This document shows, in pieces, positions 43,036-52,800 of a stretch of 64,000 bases of DNA. The stretch lies in NCBI GenBank assembly GCA_023396225.1, contig JAEWWT010000006.1:151167-215166 (forward strand), written 5' to 3'. How positions within the stretch are numbered: the stretch's first letter is position 1; the number at the start of each line of letters is the position of its first letter. The notes under the pieces are model-generated. The model was not told the origin of the DNA and did not search any database. It worked only from the letters and a program-made list of their open reading frames with translations. The position numbers and the translations under genes are program-made. This DNA comes from Bacillota bacterium. Its GTDB lineage: Bacteria > Bacillota > Clostridia > Oscillospirales > Ruminococcaceae.

Positions 43036-43087
43036 GTAAATACAAGTTAGCTTTATGTAGCAATAAATGATACGGAGGTAATTAATT

Positions 43088-44077
43088 ATGTTTAAATTCA
43101 AAAAGCTTATCGCAATTTTAGCAGCGGCTTCCTTATGTCTTTCAATCACGGCATGTAGCAAGACCGGCGGCAGCGGTGATACAAAGAAAGATGACGGTGG
43201 ACTTATCAAAGTCGGAATTATTAACAACGACCCTAACGAATCTGGATATCGTACAGCAAATGACAAGGATCTGAAGGCTACATTTACAAAGGAAAATGGA
43301 TTTGATGCTTCATTTTCATACAGCCTCAAGAACGATGAACAGATTGGCTTTGCTCAGAAGTTTATTCAGGACGATGTAGATTATCTTCTTCTTTCCGCAG
43401 CAGATACAGCAGGCTGGGACACAGTTCTTAAGGATGCTCAGGCTGCAGGCGTAAAGGTTATTCTTTTCGACCGTACAATTGATGCAGACAAGAGCTTATA
43501 TGAAGCTTCAATAGTTTCAGATATGGCTAAGGAAGGCAAGCAGGCAGTTGACTGGCTCGTAGGTCAGAATCTTGATTCCTATAATATAATCCATCTTCAG
43601 GGTGTTATCGGAAACGCCGCTCAGAAGGGCCGTTCACAGGCACTTACAGATACAGCAGCAGCTAAGGGCTGGACTTTAGTAACACAGCAGACAGCTGAAT
43701 GGAACGCAGAAAAGGCACAGCAAATCGTTCAGTCAGTTATCGACTCAGGCAAACCTTTCAACGTAATCTATGCAGAAAATGATGATATGGCTAAGGGTGC
43801 AGTTGCTGCTCTTGACAAGGCAAATATCTCTCACGGCGTTGGCAAAGATGTAATTATAATGGGCTTTGACTGCAACAAGTTTGCTCTTGAAGAATTACTT
43901 GCACAGAGATGGAACTATGATGGTCAGTGCAACCCTCGTCAGTCTTCATACATAAAGGATATCATTACTAAGCTTGAAAACGGTGAAAAGCTTGATCAGA
44001 AAGTTATCGTAATGGATGAAAAGGGCTTTGATGCAACCACAATCACACAGGAAGACGTTGATAAGTACGGCATCTAA
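43088..44077 (+). CDS. Sugar ABC transporter binding lipoprotein (YtfQ-like)
   Basis: The 329-residue lipoprotein (lipobox SITAC) is a type I periplasmic-binding protein. GIINNDPNESGYRTANDKDLKATF and KFIQDDVDYLLLSAADTAGWD match the YtfQ family, which binds furanose forms of galactose and arabinose. In this operon an arabinofuranose ligand is likely. A terminator hairpin follows, so it can be made in excess over the membrane parts. Confidence 0.88.
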   Translation: MFKFKKLIAILAAASLCLSITACSKTGGSGDTKKDDGGLIKVGIINNDPNESGYRTANDKDLKATFTKENGFDASFSYSLKNDEQIGFAQKFIQDDVDYLLLSAADTAGWDTVLKDAQAAGVKVILFDRTIDADKSLYEASIVSDMAKEGKQAVDWLVGQNLDSYNIIHLQGVIGNAAQKGRSQALTDTAAAKGWTLVTQQTAEWNAEKAQQIVQSVIDSGKPFNVIYAENDDMAKGAVAALDKANISHGVGKDVIIMGFDCNKFALEELLAQRWNYDGQCNPRQSSYIKDIITKLENGEKLDQKVIVMDEKGFDATTITQEDVDKYGI

Positions 44078-44097
44078 TTTTTAGTAATTTAAAAAAC

Positions 44098-44147
44098 AGC
44101 GCGGTGCGGCATTAGGGTCAACTCATATGTCCACCGCGCTATTTTTA
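44098..44147 (+). terminator. Hairpin between binding-protein and ATPase genes
   Basis: AGCGCGGTG (44098-44106) pairs with CACCGCGCT (44132-44140), followed by ATTTTTA. Partial termination here would lower expression of the downstream transporter genes relative to the binding protein. Confidence 0.82.
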
Positions 44148-44182
44148 ACCAAAAATCCTTAAATTCTGGAGGTGAATCGCAG

Positions 44183-45703
44183 ATGGAAGAAAACGCAGTT
44201 CTTAAAATGAGAAATATTTATAAAACATTCCCAGGAGTAAAAGCGCTGCAAAACGTTGACTTTACATTATGCGAAGGTGAAATACATGCATTGATGGGTG
44301 AAAACGGAGCGGGTAAATCAACCCTGATCAAAGTCCTAACCGGTGTACATCCTAAAGATTCGGGCAGTATTTATTTAAGCGATAAGCCTGTTCTTATAAA
44401 ATCCCCTCAGGATGCTCAAAAGCTTGGAATAAGTACAGTTTATCAGGAAATATCCCTTTGTCCTAATCTTTCAGTTGTTGAAAATATCTATATTGGTCGC
44501 CATAAGGGCGGATTACTTAATTGGAAAAAAATGAACGCAGAGGCACAAAAAATCCTTGATTCACTTGGAATCAAAGTTAAGTCTACACAGCAGCTTGCAA
44601 GCTGTTCACTTGCTGTACAGCAGATGGTTGCAATTGCCCGTGCGGTTGATATGAACTGCAAGGTTCTTATTCTTGACGAACCTACTTCATCACTTGATGA
44701 AAATGAAGTTGCAAAGCTGTTTGACCTTATGAGAAAGCTCAAGGCAAGAGGCGTTGGCATTATTTTTGTAACGCATTTCCTTGATCAGGTTTATGAGGTG
44801 TGCGACAAGATTACAGTTCTTCGTGACGGTACTCTTGTTGGACAATATGAAATCAGTGAACTGCCAAGAGTAAAGCTTGTTTCCAAAATGCTCGGTAAGG
44901 AGCTTGATGACCTCAGCGATATAAAGGGTGACGCAACTAATACAGCGGTAAACAAGAATAATCCGCCTGTATTTGAGGCAGAAGGCCTTTACAGCGACGC
45001 AGGCATAAGCCCGCTTGACTTCCGCATTGCAAAAGGTGAAGTCAATGGATTCACAGGACTTCTTGGTTCAGGAAGAAGTGAATGTGTCCGTGCTATTTTC
45101 GGAGCAGACAAGATTATGGGCGGCAAGGTTAAGATGAACGGCAAGCCAGTAAAAATCACAAAGCCTATTGACGCTATGAAGAATGGCATAGGCTATCTTT
45201 CCGAAGACAGAAAACGCGACGGAATCGTCGGTGATCTTTCCGTCCGTGATAATATAATTCTTGCATTGCAGGTAAAGACAGGGTTTTTCAAGCCATTTTC
45301 TAAAGCTCAGGCTACAGCCTTTGCAAACGAATATATAAAACTGCTTGATATTAAGACAGCGTCGGTTAATACGCCGATCAAGTCACTTTCAGGAGGAAAT
45401 CAGCAAAAGGTTATCCTCGGAAGATGGCTGCTTACTCATCCTGAGTACCTTATTCTTGATGAACCAACAAGAGGTATTGATGTCGGAACAAAAGTTGATA
45501 TTCAGAAACTTGTTTTAAAGCTTGCTTCAGAGGGAATGAGTATTACATTTATTTCATCGGAAACAGATGAGATGCTGCGTACATGCTCACGTCTGATGGT
45601 TATGCGTGACAGAAATGTCGTAGGCGAGCTTTCGGGCGAAAACCTTACACAGAATATGATTATGAACACTATTGCAGGAGGTGATACTTGTCATGCCAAA
45701 TAA
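44183..45703 (+). CDS. Sugar ABC transporter ATPase (two ABC domains, YtfR/RbsA type)
   Basis: The 506-residue protein has two fused ATPase domains. The first has Walker A GENGAGKST and Walker B LILDEPTSSLD. The second has a degenerate P-loop region (GLLGSGRSE), signature LSGGNQQKVILGRW and LILDEPTRGID. This is the MglA/RbsA/YtfR layout for carbohydrate uptake. It overlaps the next permease gene by 11 bases. Confidence 0.93.
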   Translation: MEENAVLKMRNIYKTFPGVKALQNVDFTLCEGEIHALMGENGAGKSTLIKVLTGVHPKDSGSIYLSDKPVLIKSPQDAQKLGISTVYQEISLCPNLSVVENIYIGRHKGGLLNWKKMNAEAQKILDSLGIKVKSTQQLASCSLAVQQMVAIARAVDMNCKVLILDEPTSSLDENEVAKLFDLMRKLKARGVGIIFVTHFLDQVYEVCDKITVLRDGTLVGQYEISELPRVKLVSKMLGKELDDLSDIKGDATNTAVNKNNPPVFEAEGLYSDAGISPLDFRIAKGEVNGFTGLLGSGRSECVRAIFGADKIMGGKVKMNGKPVKITKPIDAMKNGIGYLSEDRKRDGIVGDLSVRDNIILALQVKTGFFKPFSKAQATAFANEYIKLLDIKTASVNTPIKSLSGGNQQKVILGRWLLTHPEYLILDEPTRGIDVGTKVDIQKLVLKLASEGMSITFISSETDEMLRTCSRLMVMRDRNVVGELSGENLTQNMIMNTIAGGDTCHAK

Positions 45704-46793
45704 ACGATTACCGGATAGAAAAGTATCATCTTTTCTTGGCGGTCTGCTAAAAAATCAGATTTTTATACCTATTGCGGCACTTTTACTTCTTGCATTATTT
45801 AATTTTATAGCTGACCCGTCATTCTTTAAGATATCATTTGGCTATTCAAGTGACGGTTCGCCTGTATTGTCAGGTTATCTTATGACAATTCTCGACTGTG
45901 GTTCAGAACTTGCTATTCTTGCAATAGGCATGACGCTTGTAACTGCTGCTTCAGGCGGACAGGATATCAGTGTCGGCGCTGCTATTGCAATCAGCGGAAG
46001 TGTTGTTCTGAGAGTTTTATGCGGAACAAATTCCCGTCCTGAAACACTTCAGGCTCCTATTATAGTTGCTTTCCTTGTAAGCTGTGTGGTTGCAATGCTC
46101 TTTGGCGCATTCAACGGAACTCTTGTTGCTTACTTCAAGATTCAGCCGATGGTTGCAACGCTTATCCTTTTCACCGCAGGACGTTCAATTGCGGCATGGA
46201 TAAACAATAATGAGCTTCCGATTGTAAAGGATAAGGTTTTCAGTTACTTCGGAGGATTTCTTCCGGGAATTCCGATTCCGACTTCACTTTTCATTGCTAT
46301 TGCCTGCATGATAGTGACTGCACTTGCTTTTAAATTTACAAACCTTGGACTGTATATTCAGTCAGTAGGTATAAATGAAAAATCATCAAGGCTCAACGGT
46401 CTTAATCCTGCTATGATAAAGTTCATTACATATGTAATTCTTGGCTTATGTGTAGCAGTTGCAGGATTTATCAAGGTTAGCCGTCTTTCATCAATCAATT
46501 ACTCAGTAATTGCAAAGGACATCGAAATGGATGCAATCCTTGCAGTTGCTTTAGGCGGAAATGCCCTCAGCGGAGGAAAATTCAATATCGGTGCTTCTGT
46601 TATCGGCGCTTATGTTATTCAGTTCCTGACAACGACTTTATACAAATTTGATGTTCAGTCAGATGCATTGTCAGCATACAAGGCTGTTGTTGTAATATTG
46701 CTGGTTATAATCAGCTCACCTGTTGTAAGAGAAAAAGCTTCTATGCTGTGGAAAAAGCTCACTGTTGGAAAAACAGCAAGAGGAGTTTCGTAA
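45693..46793 (+). CDS. Sugar ABC transporter permease (YtfT-like)
   Basis: The 366-residue membrane protein has about nine helices. The SGGQDISVGAAIAISG and ALGGNALSGGKFNIGASVIGAYVIQFLTTTLY segments mark the RbsC/YtfT permease family. GGAGG overlaps the end of the ATPase gene and sets ATG 45693. It forms a heteromeric pore with the next gene product. Confidence 0.92.
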   Translation: MPNKRLPDRKVSSFLGGLLKNQIFIPIAALLLLALFNFIADPSFFKISFGYSSDGSPVLSGYLMTILDCGSELAILAIGMTLVTAASGGQDISVGAAIAISGSVVLRVLCGTNSRPETLQAPIIVAFLVSCVVAMLFGAFNGTLVAYFKIQPMVATLILFTAGRSIAAWINNNELPIVKDKVFSYFGGFLPGIPIPTSLFIAIACMIVTALAFKFTNLGLYIQSVGINEKSSRLNGLNPAMIKFITYVILGLCVAVAGFIKVSRLSSINYSVIAKDIEMDAILAVALGGNALSGGKFNIGASVIGAYVIQFLTTTLYKFDVQSDALSAYKAVVVILLVIISSPVVREKASMLWKKLTVGKTARGVS

Positions 46794-46853
46794 AGGTTAT
46801 CTGAAAATGACCTGATAATCTGATATTACAACAAAGAATGGAGGAGAAATAAT

Positions 46854-47954
46854 ATGTCGTTTGATAACAAAGAAAAAGCCCCAATCGGGACTTTGCGTGG
46901 CAAAATGGGACATATTACAGATACAAATCTGCTTACATCAATAACAATAGTTGTATTTATTATAATGTATGCAGGTGCAATGCTTTTTCTCGGAAAGGGA
47001 TTTCTGAAACCACAGACATTATTCAATATGCTTAATGCAAATGCAGCACTTATTATTCTTTCCTGTGGAATGACTTTGGTTATGATTACTGGAGGAATTG
47101 ATATTTCGGTTGGCGGTGTTACTGCACTTGTAAGTATGTCCTGTGCTGTATATCTCGACTTTAACGGAGGAAATGTTTTAGGCGCAATTCTTATTTCAGT
47201 AGGAATCGGCCTTGCTTTCGGAATTGTTCAGGGATATCTTATTGCGTATCTTAATATCCAGCCGTTTATAGTAACACTGGCAGGAATGTTTTTTGCCCGT
47301 GGTATGACTACAATAGTAAACAACAACCCGTTTAATGTTCAGAACGAGGAATTTGTAACACTCAAGGATACCCGAATCAATGTTCCTGGAATGGGTTCAA
47401 TAAATAAAGCAGGAAATTATGTTGACGCATACATAGAAATTGGTGTTGTTGTTGCTCTGCTTATAGTTGCCGCATTGTTCTGCATCTTCAAATGGACAAA
47501 GTTCGGACGTAACTTTTATGCTGTCGGCGGAAACAGACAAAGCGCACTTATGCTTGGTGTAAACGTCAGAAGAGTAACATTCATGTCATATCTTGTCTGC
47601 GGACTTCTCGCAGGAATAGGCGGTTTTGTTTACTTCATGCACGTTGGTTCAGGTTCTGCTTCACATGCAATGGGTGCAGAAATGAATGCCATTGCTTCAA
47701 CCATTATCGGCGGAACAATGCTTACAGGCGGTGTAGGCAACATTATCGGAACATTGTTTGGTGTTCTTTCCCTAAGTCTTATTCAGAATATTGTATCCTC
47801 TGTCGGCCTTGATCAGGCTTGGTGGACGGGTATTACAATAGCAGCAATGCTTTGCCTGTTCCTTGTTGTACAGAGTGTTGTTATGTCACGAAAGGGCAAA
47901 ACAAATGAACTTATGGCAATCAGCAAAAAGGCAAAGGCTACTCAGCATACCTGA
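46854..47954 (+). CDS. Sugar ABC transporter permease (YjfF-like)
   Basis: The 366-residue second permease has the ITGGIDISVGGVTALVSM and IGGTMLTGGVGNIIGTLFGVL blocks. The pair of two different permeases plus one dual ATPase is characteristic of YtfQRT-YjfF. GGAGGAG precedes the ATG. Confidence 0.92.
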   Translation: MSFDNKEKAPIGTLRGKMGHITDTNLLTSITIVVFIIMYAGAMLFLGKGFLKPQTLFNMLNANAALIILSCGMTLVMITGGIDISVGGVTALVSMSCAVYLDFNGGNVLGAILISVGIGLAFGIVQGYLIAYLNIQPFIVTLAGMFFARGMTTIVNNNPFNVQNEEFVTLKDTRINVPGMGSINKAGNYVDAYIEIGVVVALLIVAALFCIFKWTKFGRNFYAVGGNRQSALMLGVNVRRVTFMSYLVCGLLAGIGGFVYFMHVGSGSASHAMGAEMNAIASTIIGGTMLTGGVGNIIGTLFGVLSLSLIQNIVSSVGLDQAWWTGITIAAMLCLFLVVQSVVMSRKGKTNELMAISKKAKATQHT

Positions 47955-48157
47955 TGATTGTTCAGAAATAACAAACCAGCTATTATCTTTTTCTTCATTT
48001 TCTTTTTCCCCAATTACCCCCTAACCCCTAATTTTCTCCCTTGCCGCTGCTGTTTTTGCGGCGGCAAACACAGGGAGCGTGTTGGGTTTAATATTTTAAA
48101 ATGAAGAATAACAGGATATAAATTAGTATTTTAGTAATTGTTACGGAGGATACGGTG
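47955..48157 (+). other. Spacer before araB with a GC-rich hairpin
   Basis: A pyrimidine-rich stretch (47990-48040) is followed by a hairpin TTGCCGCTGC/GCGGCGGCAA (48041-48067) with no T run. It may be an mRNA processing or stabilising element. No clear promoter is seen. Confidence 0.35.
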
Positions 48158-49852
48158 ATGGCAAAGTATACGATAGGAATTGATTACGGCAGCCTTTCTG
48201 GGCGTGCAGTTATTGTAGACGTTGAAAACGGCAAAGAGCTTGCATCAAGTACATATGAATATCCTCATGCCGTTATGGACACCGAATTACCGACAGGAGA
48301 AAAACTTGGTCCTGACTGGGCATTACAGGATCCTATGGATTATGTTGAGGTTCTTACACATACAATTCCGGCAGTAATAAAGGAAAGTAAAGTTAATCCA
48401 GATGATATTATCGGAGTAGGTACAGACTTCACAGCATGTACTGTACTTCCAGTGCTTGAAGACGGAACACCTCTTTGTTTCCTTGATGAATTCAAGCATA
48501 ATCCACATGCTTATGTAAAACTGTGGAAACATCATGCCGCTCAGGATAAGGCTAATAAGCTTAACGAAATAGCTGAACAGAGGAATGAAAAGTGGCTTGC
48601 AGATTACGGCGGAAAAATCAGCAGTGAATGGGCTATCCCAAAGCTCATGGAAGTTGCTGATGAAGCACCTGAAGTATATCATAAAATGGCAAGATTTATA
48701 GAAGCTGCAGACTGGATAGTGTGGGTTCTTACAGGCGTTGAAACACATAACAGCTGTACAGCAGGGTATAAGGCAATTTACAGCAAGAGCGAAGGGTTCC
48801 CATCCAATGACTTTTTCAAGGCTCTCAGTCCTGAACTTGACGGTGTCATAGGAACAAAGATAAGTGATAAAATTAATCCTATTGGTCAGCGTGCAGGCGG
48901 AATAAGTGCGGATATGGCTGAAAAAACAGGGCTTCGTGAAGGAACTTCTGTATCTATCGGCAATGTTGACGCACATGTCTGCGTTCCTGCTGTCGGCATT
49001 GATGATGTTGGAAAAATGCTTGCAATAATCGGAACATCTACCTGTGATATCCTGCTTGGAGATGAAAAGCATACTGTTCCTGGAATGTGCGGCGTTGCAG
49101 AAGACGGCGTTTATCCTGGATATTTCGGATATGAAGCAGGACAGTCCTGTGTTGGAGATCATTTTGCATGGTTCATTGACAATTGCCTTACATCAGAGTA
49201 TGTTCAGGACGCAATGAACAAGGGCATAAACATACATAAATATCTTCGTGAAAAGGCTGCTGAGCTTAGTCCGGGTGAAAGTGGACTTATAGCTCTTGAC
49301 TGGTGGAACGGAAACAGAAGTGTTCTTGTTGACGTTGACCTGACCGGTGTTATGCTTGGCATGACATTGCAGACAAAGCCTGAAGAAATGTACCGCGCGC
49401 TTATAGAAGCAACAGCATACGGAACTCGTGAAATCATTGAAAACTTCCGTAAAAACGGAGTTGCAGTAAATGAATTCTATGCATCGGGCGGAATCAGCCA
49501 GAAGGATCCAATGATGATGCAGATTTATGCCGATGTCCTTAATATGCCTGTTAAAATTGCAGGAAGCCTGCAGGGACCTGCGCTCGGAAGTGCTATTTTT
49601 GCAGCTGTTGCAGCAGGCGGCAACGCAGGTGGATATGATGATATTTTCACTGCCGCAAGAAGAATGGGCAAGGTAAAGGATACTGTATATTATCCGACAA
49701 AACAAAATGTGGAGATTTATGATAAACTGTTTGATGAGTATGTTATTCTCCACGATTATTTTGGAAGAGGAACAAACGACGTAATGAAACGTCTTAAAAA
49801 GATAAAAGCAGAACAGAAAAATAATAAAGAACTTACAGAGGTAACAGTGTAA
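48158..49852 (+). CDS. araB: Ribulokinase
   Basis: AraB (564 residues) phosphorylates L-ribulose to L-ribulose-5-phosphate with ATP. It belongs to the FGGY kinase family: the N-terminal YTIGIDYGSLSGRAVIVD phosphate loop, GVGTDFTACTVLP, and the C-terminal YASGGISQKDPMMMQIYADVL and GPALGSAIFAAV blocks are present. The start is ATG 48158 (a GTG just upstream is less likely), after GGAGG. Its stop overlaps the next gene. Confidence 0.95.
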   Translation: MAKYTIGIDYGSLSGRAVIVDVENGKELASSTYEYPHAVMDTELPTGEKLGPDWALQDPMDYVEVLTHTIPAVIKESKVNPDDIIGVGTDFTACTVLPVLEDGTPLCFLDEFKHNPHAYVKLWKHHAAQDKANKLNEIAEQRNEKWLADYGGKISSEWAIPKLMEVADEAPEVYHKMARFIEAADWIVWVLTGVETHNSCTAGYKAIYSKSEGFPSNDFFKALSPELDGVIGTKISDKINPIGQRAGGISADMAEKTGLREGTSVSIGNVDAHVCVPAVGIDDVGKMLAIIGTSTCDILLGDEKHTVPGMCGVAEDGVYPGYFGYEAGQSCVGDHFAWFIDNCLTSEYVQDAMNKGINIHKYLREKAAELSPGESGLIALDWWNGNRSVLVDVDLTGVMLGMTLQTKPEEMYRALIEATAYGTREIIENFRKNGVAVNEFYASGGISQKDPMMMQIYADVLNMPVKIAGSLQGPALGSAIFAAVAAGGNAGGYDDIFTAARRMGKVKDTVYYPTKQNVEIYDKLFDEYVILHDYFGRGTNDVMKRLKKIKAEQKNNKELTEVTV

Positions 49853-50499
49853 TGAAATTATTTATTGATACAGCAAATGTAAATGACATTCGTGAGGCAA
49901 ATGATCTTGGAGTAATTTGCGGAGTTACAACAAATCCTTCACTTATTGCAAAAGAGGGCAGGGTTTTTGAAGAAGTAATTAAAGAAATCACAAGCATAGT
50001 TGACGGTCCTATTTCAGCAGAGGTTATTTCACTTGAAGCAGAAAAAATGGTTGTGGAGGCTATTCCTCTTTCAAAGATAAACAAGAATATTGTTATCAAG
50101 CTTCCAATGTGTGCAGAAGGTCTTAAAGCATGCAAAATACTTACTGCAATGAACATAAAAACTAATGTAACATTAGTTTTCTCTGCTGCACAGGCAATTC
50201 TTGCGGCAAATGCAGGAGCAACTTATGTATCACCTTTTATCGGCAGACTTGACGACATTGGCAACGAGGGAATGAACCTTATTGAAGAAATAGCTAACAT
50301 ATTCGGAGTTCAGAATATCAGCACTGAAATTATTGCAGCTTCAATAAGAAATCCTATTCATGTAGTTGCTGCGGCAAAACTTGGCTGTGATATTGCAACT
50401 GTTCCGATAAGTGTAATCAGACAGATGATAAATCATCCGCTTACTGATATCGGTATACAGCGTTTCATTAAAGACTGGGAAGGCGTACCTACAAAATAA
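49852..50499 (+). CDS. Transaldolase-like protein (TalC/Fsa family)
   Basis: The 215-residue protein is the short transaldolase/fructose-6-phosphate aldolase type. FIDTANVNDIREANDLGVICGVTTNPSLIAKEG, the Schiff-base Lys in NIVIKLPM, and NVTLVFSAAQAILAANAGATYVSPFIGR are family signatures. Its ATG overlaps the araB stop (TAATG), so it is coupled with ribulokinase. It probably links xylulose-5-phosphate from arabinose into the pentose-phosphate pathway. Transaldolase and fructose-6-phosphate aldolase activities cannot be separated by eye. Confidence 0.9.
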   Translation: MKLFIDTANVNDIREANDLGVICGVTTNPSLIAKEGRVFEEVIKEITSIVDGPISAEVISLEAEKMVVEAIPLSKINKNIVIKLPMCAEGLKACKILTAMNIKTNVTLVFSAAQAILAANAGATYVSPFIGRLDDIGNEGMNLIEEIANIFGVQNISTEIIAASIRNPIHVVAAAKLGCDIATVPISVIRQMINHPLTDIGIQRFIKDWEGVPTK

Positions 50500-50515
50500 G
50501 AAGGGGGAGATTATA

Positions 50516-52000
50516 ATGTCTTCGATTAAAGAATATGAGTTTTGGTTTATTACAGGTTCACAGCACCTTTATGGTGAGGAAACTCTCCGCCAGGTAGCTG
50601 AACACTCAAAGACAATTGCAGAAACACTTGATAAAGCTGATGTAATTCCATGCAGAGTTGTTTTCAAGCCTGTAGTTAAAACTGCTGATGAAATTACTGC
50701 TATTATAAAAGAGGCAAACTATAACGATAAGTGTGCAGGTATAATCACATTCATGCATACATTCAGCCCAAGTAAAATGTGGCTAAACGGCTTTACACTT
50801 CTCCAAAAGCCATACTGTCATTTCCATACTCAGTTCAACCGTCAGATTCCTGACAAGGAAATTGATATGGACTTTATGAATCTCAACCAGTCCGCTCATG
50901 GTGACAGAGAGCATGGCTTTATCGGTGCAAGATTGAGAATGGGCAGAAAAATCATTGCAGGTTACTGGCAGGATACTGATGTTCAGGAAAAGCTTGCAGG
51001 CTGGATGAGAGCATGTGTAGGTGCGGCTGAAAGCAAAAAGCTTAGAGTTATGCGTTTTGGCGACAACATGAGAAATGTTGCTGTTACAGAGGGCGATAAG
51101 ATTGAAGTTCAGAAACAGCTCGGATGGCAGGTAAATACATGGCCTGTCGGTCAGCTCGCTGATTATATTTCAAAGGTTACAGACGCTCAGGTAGATGAGC
51201 TGATGGATGAATACAGAAAAGAATATACCTTCAACTTTGATGAAAAGGATATTGAAACTTTAAAATATCAGGCAAAAGAAGAAATTGCTATCAAGAAAAT
51301 GCTTGATGAAGAGGGCTGCCTTGCTTACTCAAACACATTTGAAGACCTCTGGGGAATGAAACAGCTTCCTGGTATTGCAAGCCAGCACCTTATGTCAAAG
51401 GGTTATGGCTACGGCGGTGAGGGCGACTGGAAGATTGCGGCACTTACTTATATACTCAAGAAGATGGCCGAAGGAAAAACTGGCGGAACATCATTCATGG
51501 AGGACTATACATATGACCTTACAAAAGGCAATGAATTAAGCCTTGGCGCACATATGCTTGAAGTTTGCCCTAGCCTTGCAGCAGATAAGCCAAGAATAGA
51601 AATTCATGCTCTCGGAATAGGTGGAAAAGAACCACCTGCAAGAATTGTTTTTGAGGGACATGAGGGCAAGGGAGTTGTTACCTGCCTTATTGATATGGGC
51701 GGAAGACTCCGTCTTATCTGTCAGGACATTGAAGCTGTAAAGCCAATATATGAAATGCCTAATCTTCCAGTTGCAAGAGTAATGTGGAAGGCTATGCCTG
51801 ATTTGCTTACCGGTGCAGAAGCATGGATCCTTGCAGGCGGCGCTCATCATACGGTACTTAGCTATGATGTAACTGCTGAACAGCTTAGAGACTATGCAAG
51901 AATCATGGACATTGAGTTTGTACATATAACTAAGGACACTGTACTTGAAGAACTTGAAAACCAACTCTTTATGCTTGATGTAGCATGGAAACTCAGATAG
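50516..52000 (+). CDS. araA: L-arabinose isomerase
   Basis: AraA (494 residues) converts L-arabinose to L-ribulose with Mn2+. The start YEFWFITGSQHLYGEETLRQV, the TFMHTFSPSKMWLNGF region, and HTQFNRQIPDKEIDMDFMNLNQSAHGDREHG are hallmark blocks; catalytic Glu and His residues are within the usual positions. AAGGGGGAG precedes the start. Confidence 0.97.
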   Translation: MSSIKEYEFWFITGSQHLYGEETLRQVAEHSKTIAETLDKADVIPCRVVFKPVVKTADEITAIIKEANYNDKCAGIITFMHTFSPSKMWLNGFTLLQKPYCHFHTQFNRQIPDKEIDMDFMNLNQSAHGDREHGFIGARLRMGRKIIAGYWQDTDVQEKLAGWMRACVGAAESKKLRVMRFGDNMRNVAVTEGDKIEVQKQLGWQVNTWPVGQLADYISKVTDAQVDELMDEYRKEYTFNFDEKDIETLKYQAKEEIAIKKMLDEEGCLAYSNTFEDLWGMKQLPGIASQHLMSKGYGYGGEGDWKIAALTYILKKMAEGKTGGTSFMEDYTYDLTKGNELSLGAHMLEVCPSLAADKPRIEIHALGIGGKEPPARIVFEGHEGKGVVTCLIDMGGRLRLICQDIEAVKPIYEMPNLPVARVMWKAMPDLLTGAEAWILAGGAHHTVLSYDVTAEQLRDYARIMDIEFVHITKDTVLEELENQLFMLDVAWKLR

Positions 52001-52010
52001 GAGTGGTTGA

Positions 52011-52730
52011 ATGCTTGAGGAGTTGAAAAGGGAAGTATATGAAGCCAATATGCTGCTCCCAAAGTATAACCTTGTGACATTCACATGGGGAAATGTCAGC
52101 GGAATTGACCGTGAAAAAGGAATCATGATTATCAAGCCAAGCGGAGTAGATTATGATAAGCTTACTCCTGATGACATGGTTGCTGTTGATATTATCACAG
52201 GAGAAAAAGTTGAAGGCAAGTATAACCCGTCATCTGATACAGATACACACGTACATCTTTACAGAGCATTTGAAAATATCGGAGGAATAGTCCATACCCA
52301 CAGCCGTTGGGCAACAACAATGTCACAGCTTGGAATGGGAGTTATGCCGCTCGGAACAACTCATGCTGACTATTTCTATGGCGAAATACCATGTACAAGG
52401 AAGATGACACCTGCTGAAATCGGCGGTAAATACGAGCTTGAAACAGGCAAGGTAATTGAAGAAACATTCAAGAACTTGTCTCCTGACGATATTCCTGCGG
52501 TACTTGTTCACAGTCATGGTCCGTTTGCATGGGGAACATCTCCGATAAACGCCGTCCATAACGCAGTTGTACTTGAAGAAATCAGCTTTATGGCATGGCA
52601 TGATCAGACACTTAATAATAATATCAAGCCAATGCAGCAGGAACTCCTTGATAAGCATTACCTTCGTAAGCATGGAGAGAATGCATATTATGGTCAGATA
52701 AAGAAAAAGGAATGTCTGACAGCTGAATAG
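52011..52730 (+). CDS. araD: L-ribulose-5-phosphate 4-epimerase
   Basis: AraD (239 residues) epimerises L-ribulose-5-phosphate to D-xylulose-5-phosphate. It is a class II aldolase-like zinc enzyme: TWGNVSGIDRE, SSDTDTHVHLYRAF, IVHTHSRWAT (zinc His pair) and VHSHGPFAWG are all present. It lies ten bases after araA and ends the arabinose operon. Confidence 0.96.
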   Translation: MLEELKREVYEANMLLPKYNLVTFTWGNVSGIDREKGIMIIKPSGVDYDKLTPDDMVAVDIITGEKVEGKYNPSSDTDTHVHLYRAFENIGGIVHTHSRWATTMSQLGMGVMPLGTTHADYFYGEIPCTRKMTPAEIGGKYELETGKVIEETFKNLSPDDIPAVLVHSHGPFAWGTSPINAVHNAVVLEEISFMAWHDQTLNNNIKPMQQELLDKHYLRKHGENAYYGQIKKKECLTAE

Positions 52731-52768
52731 AGTTATAAAAATTATGATTTGATTTATGTAATACAGTG

Positions 52769-52796
52769 TTGACATTTAAAAATCCCATGATATAAT
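52769..52796 (+). promoter_or_regulatory. Promoter of the antiporter unit
   Basis: TTGACA (52769-52774), a 16-bp spacer and TATAAT (52791-52796) with a TGA extension. Transcription would begin near 52803, at the start of the riboswitch aptamer. Confidence 0.75.
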
Positions 52797-52800
52797 AATA

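Noticed and set aside
43277..44077. Reading the YtfQ-like gene as a LacI-type repressor
   Set aside because: It has a lipobox and no DNA-binding domain, and sits before ABC transporter genes.
48323..49162. Long open frame (279 codons) on the minus strand inside araB
   Set aside because: It is antisense to a well-conserved gene, cysteine-rich and of odd composition, without a promoter or ribosome binding site; a shadow of codon bias.
49193..49753. Minus-strand 186-codon frame inside araB
   Set aside because: Antisense shadow of araB, with no family resemblance.
51536..52135. Minus-strand 199-codon frame across araA/araD
   Set aside because: Overlaps two recognised genes in antisense; no start signals.
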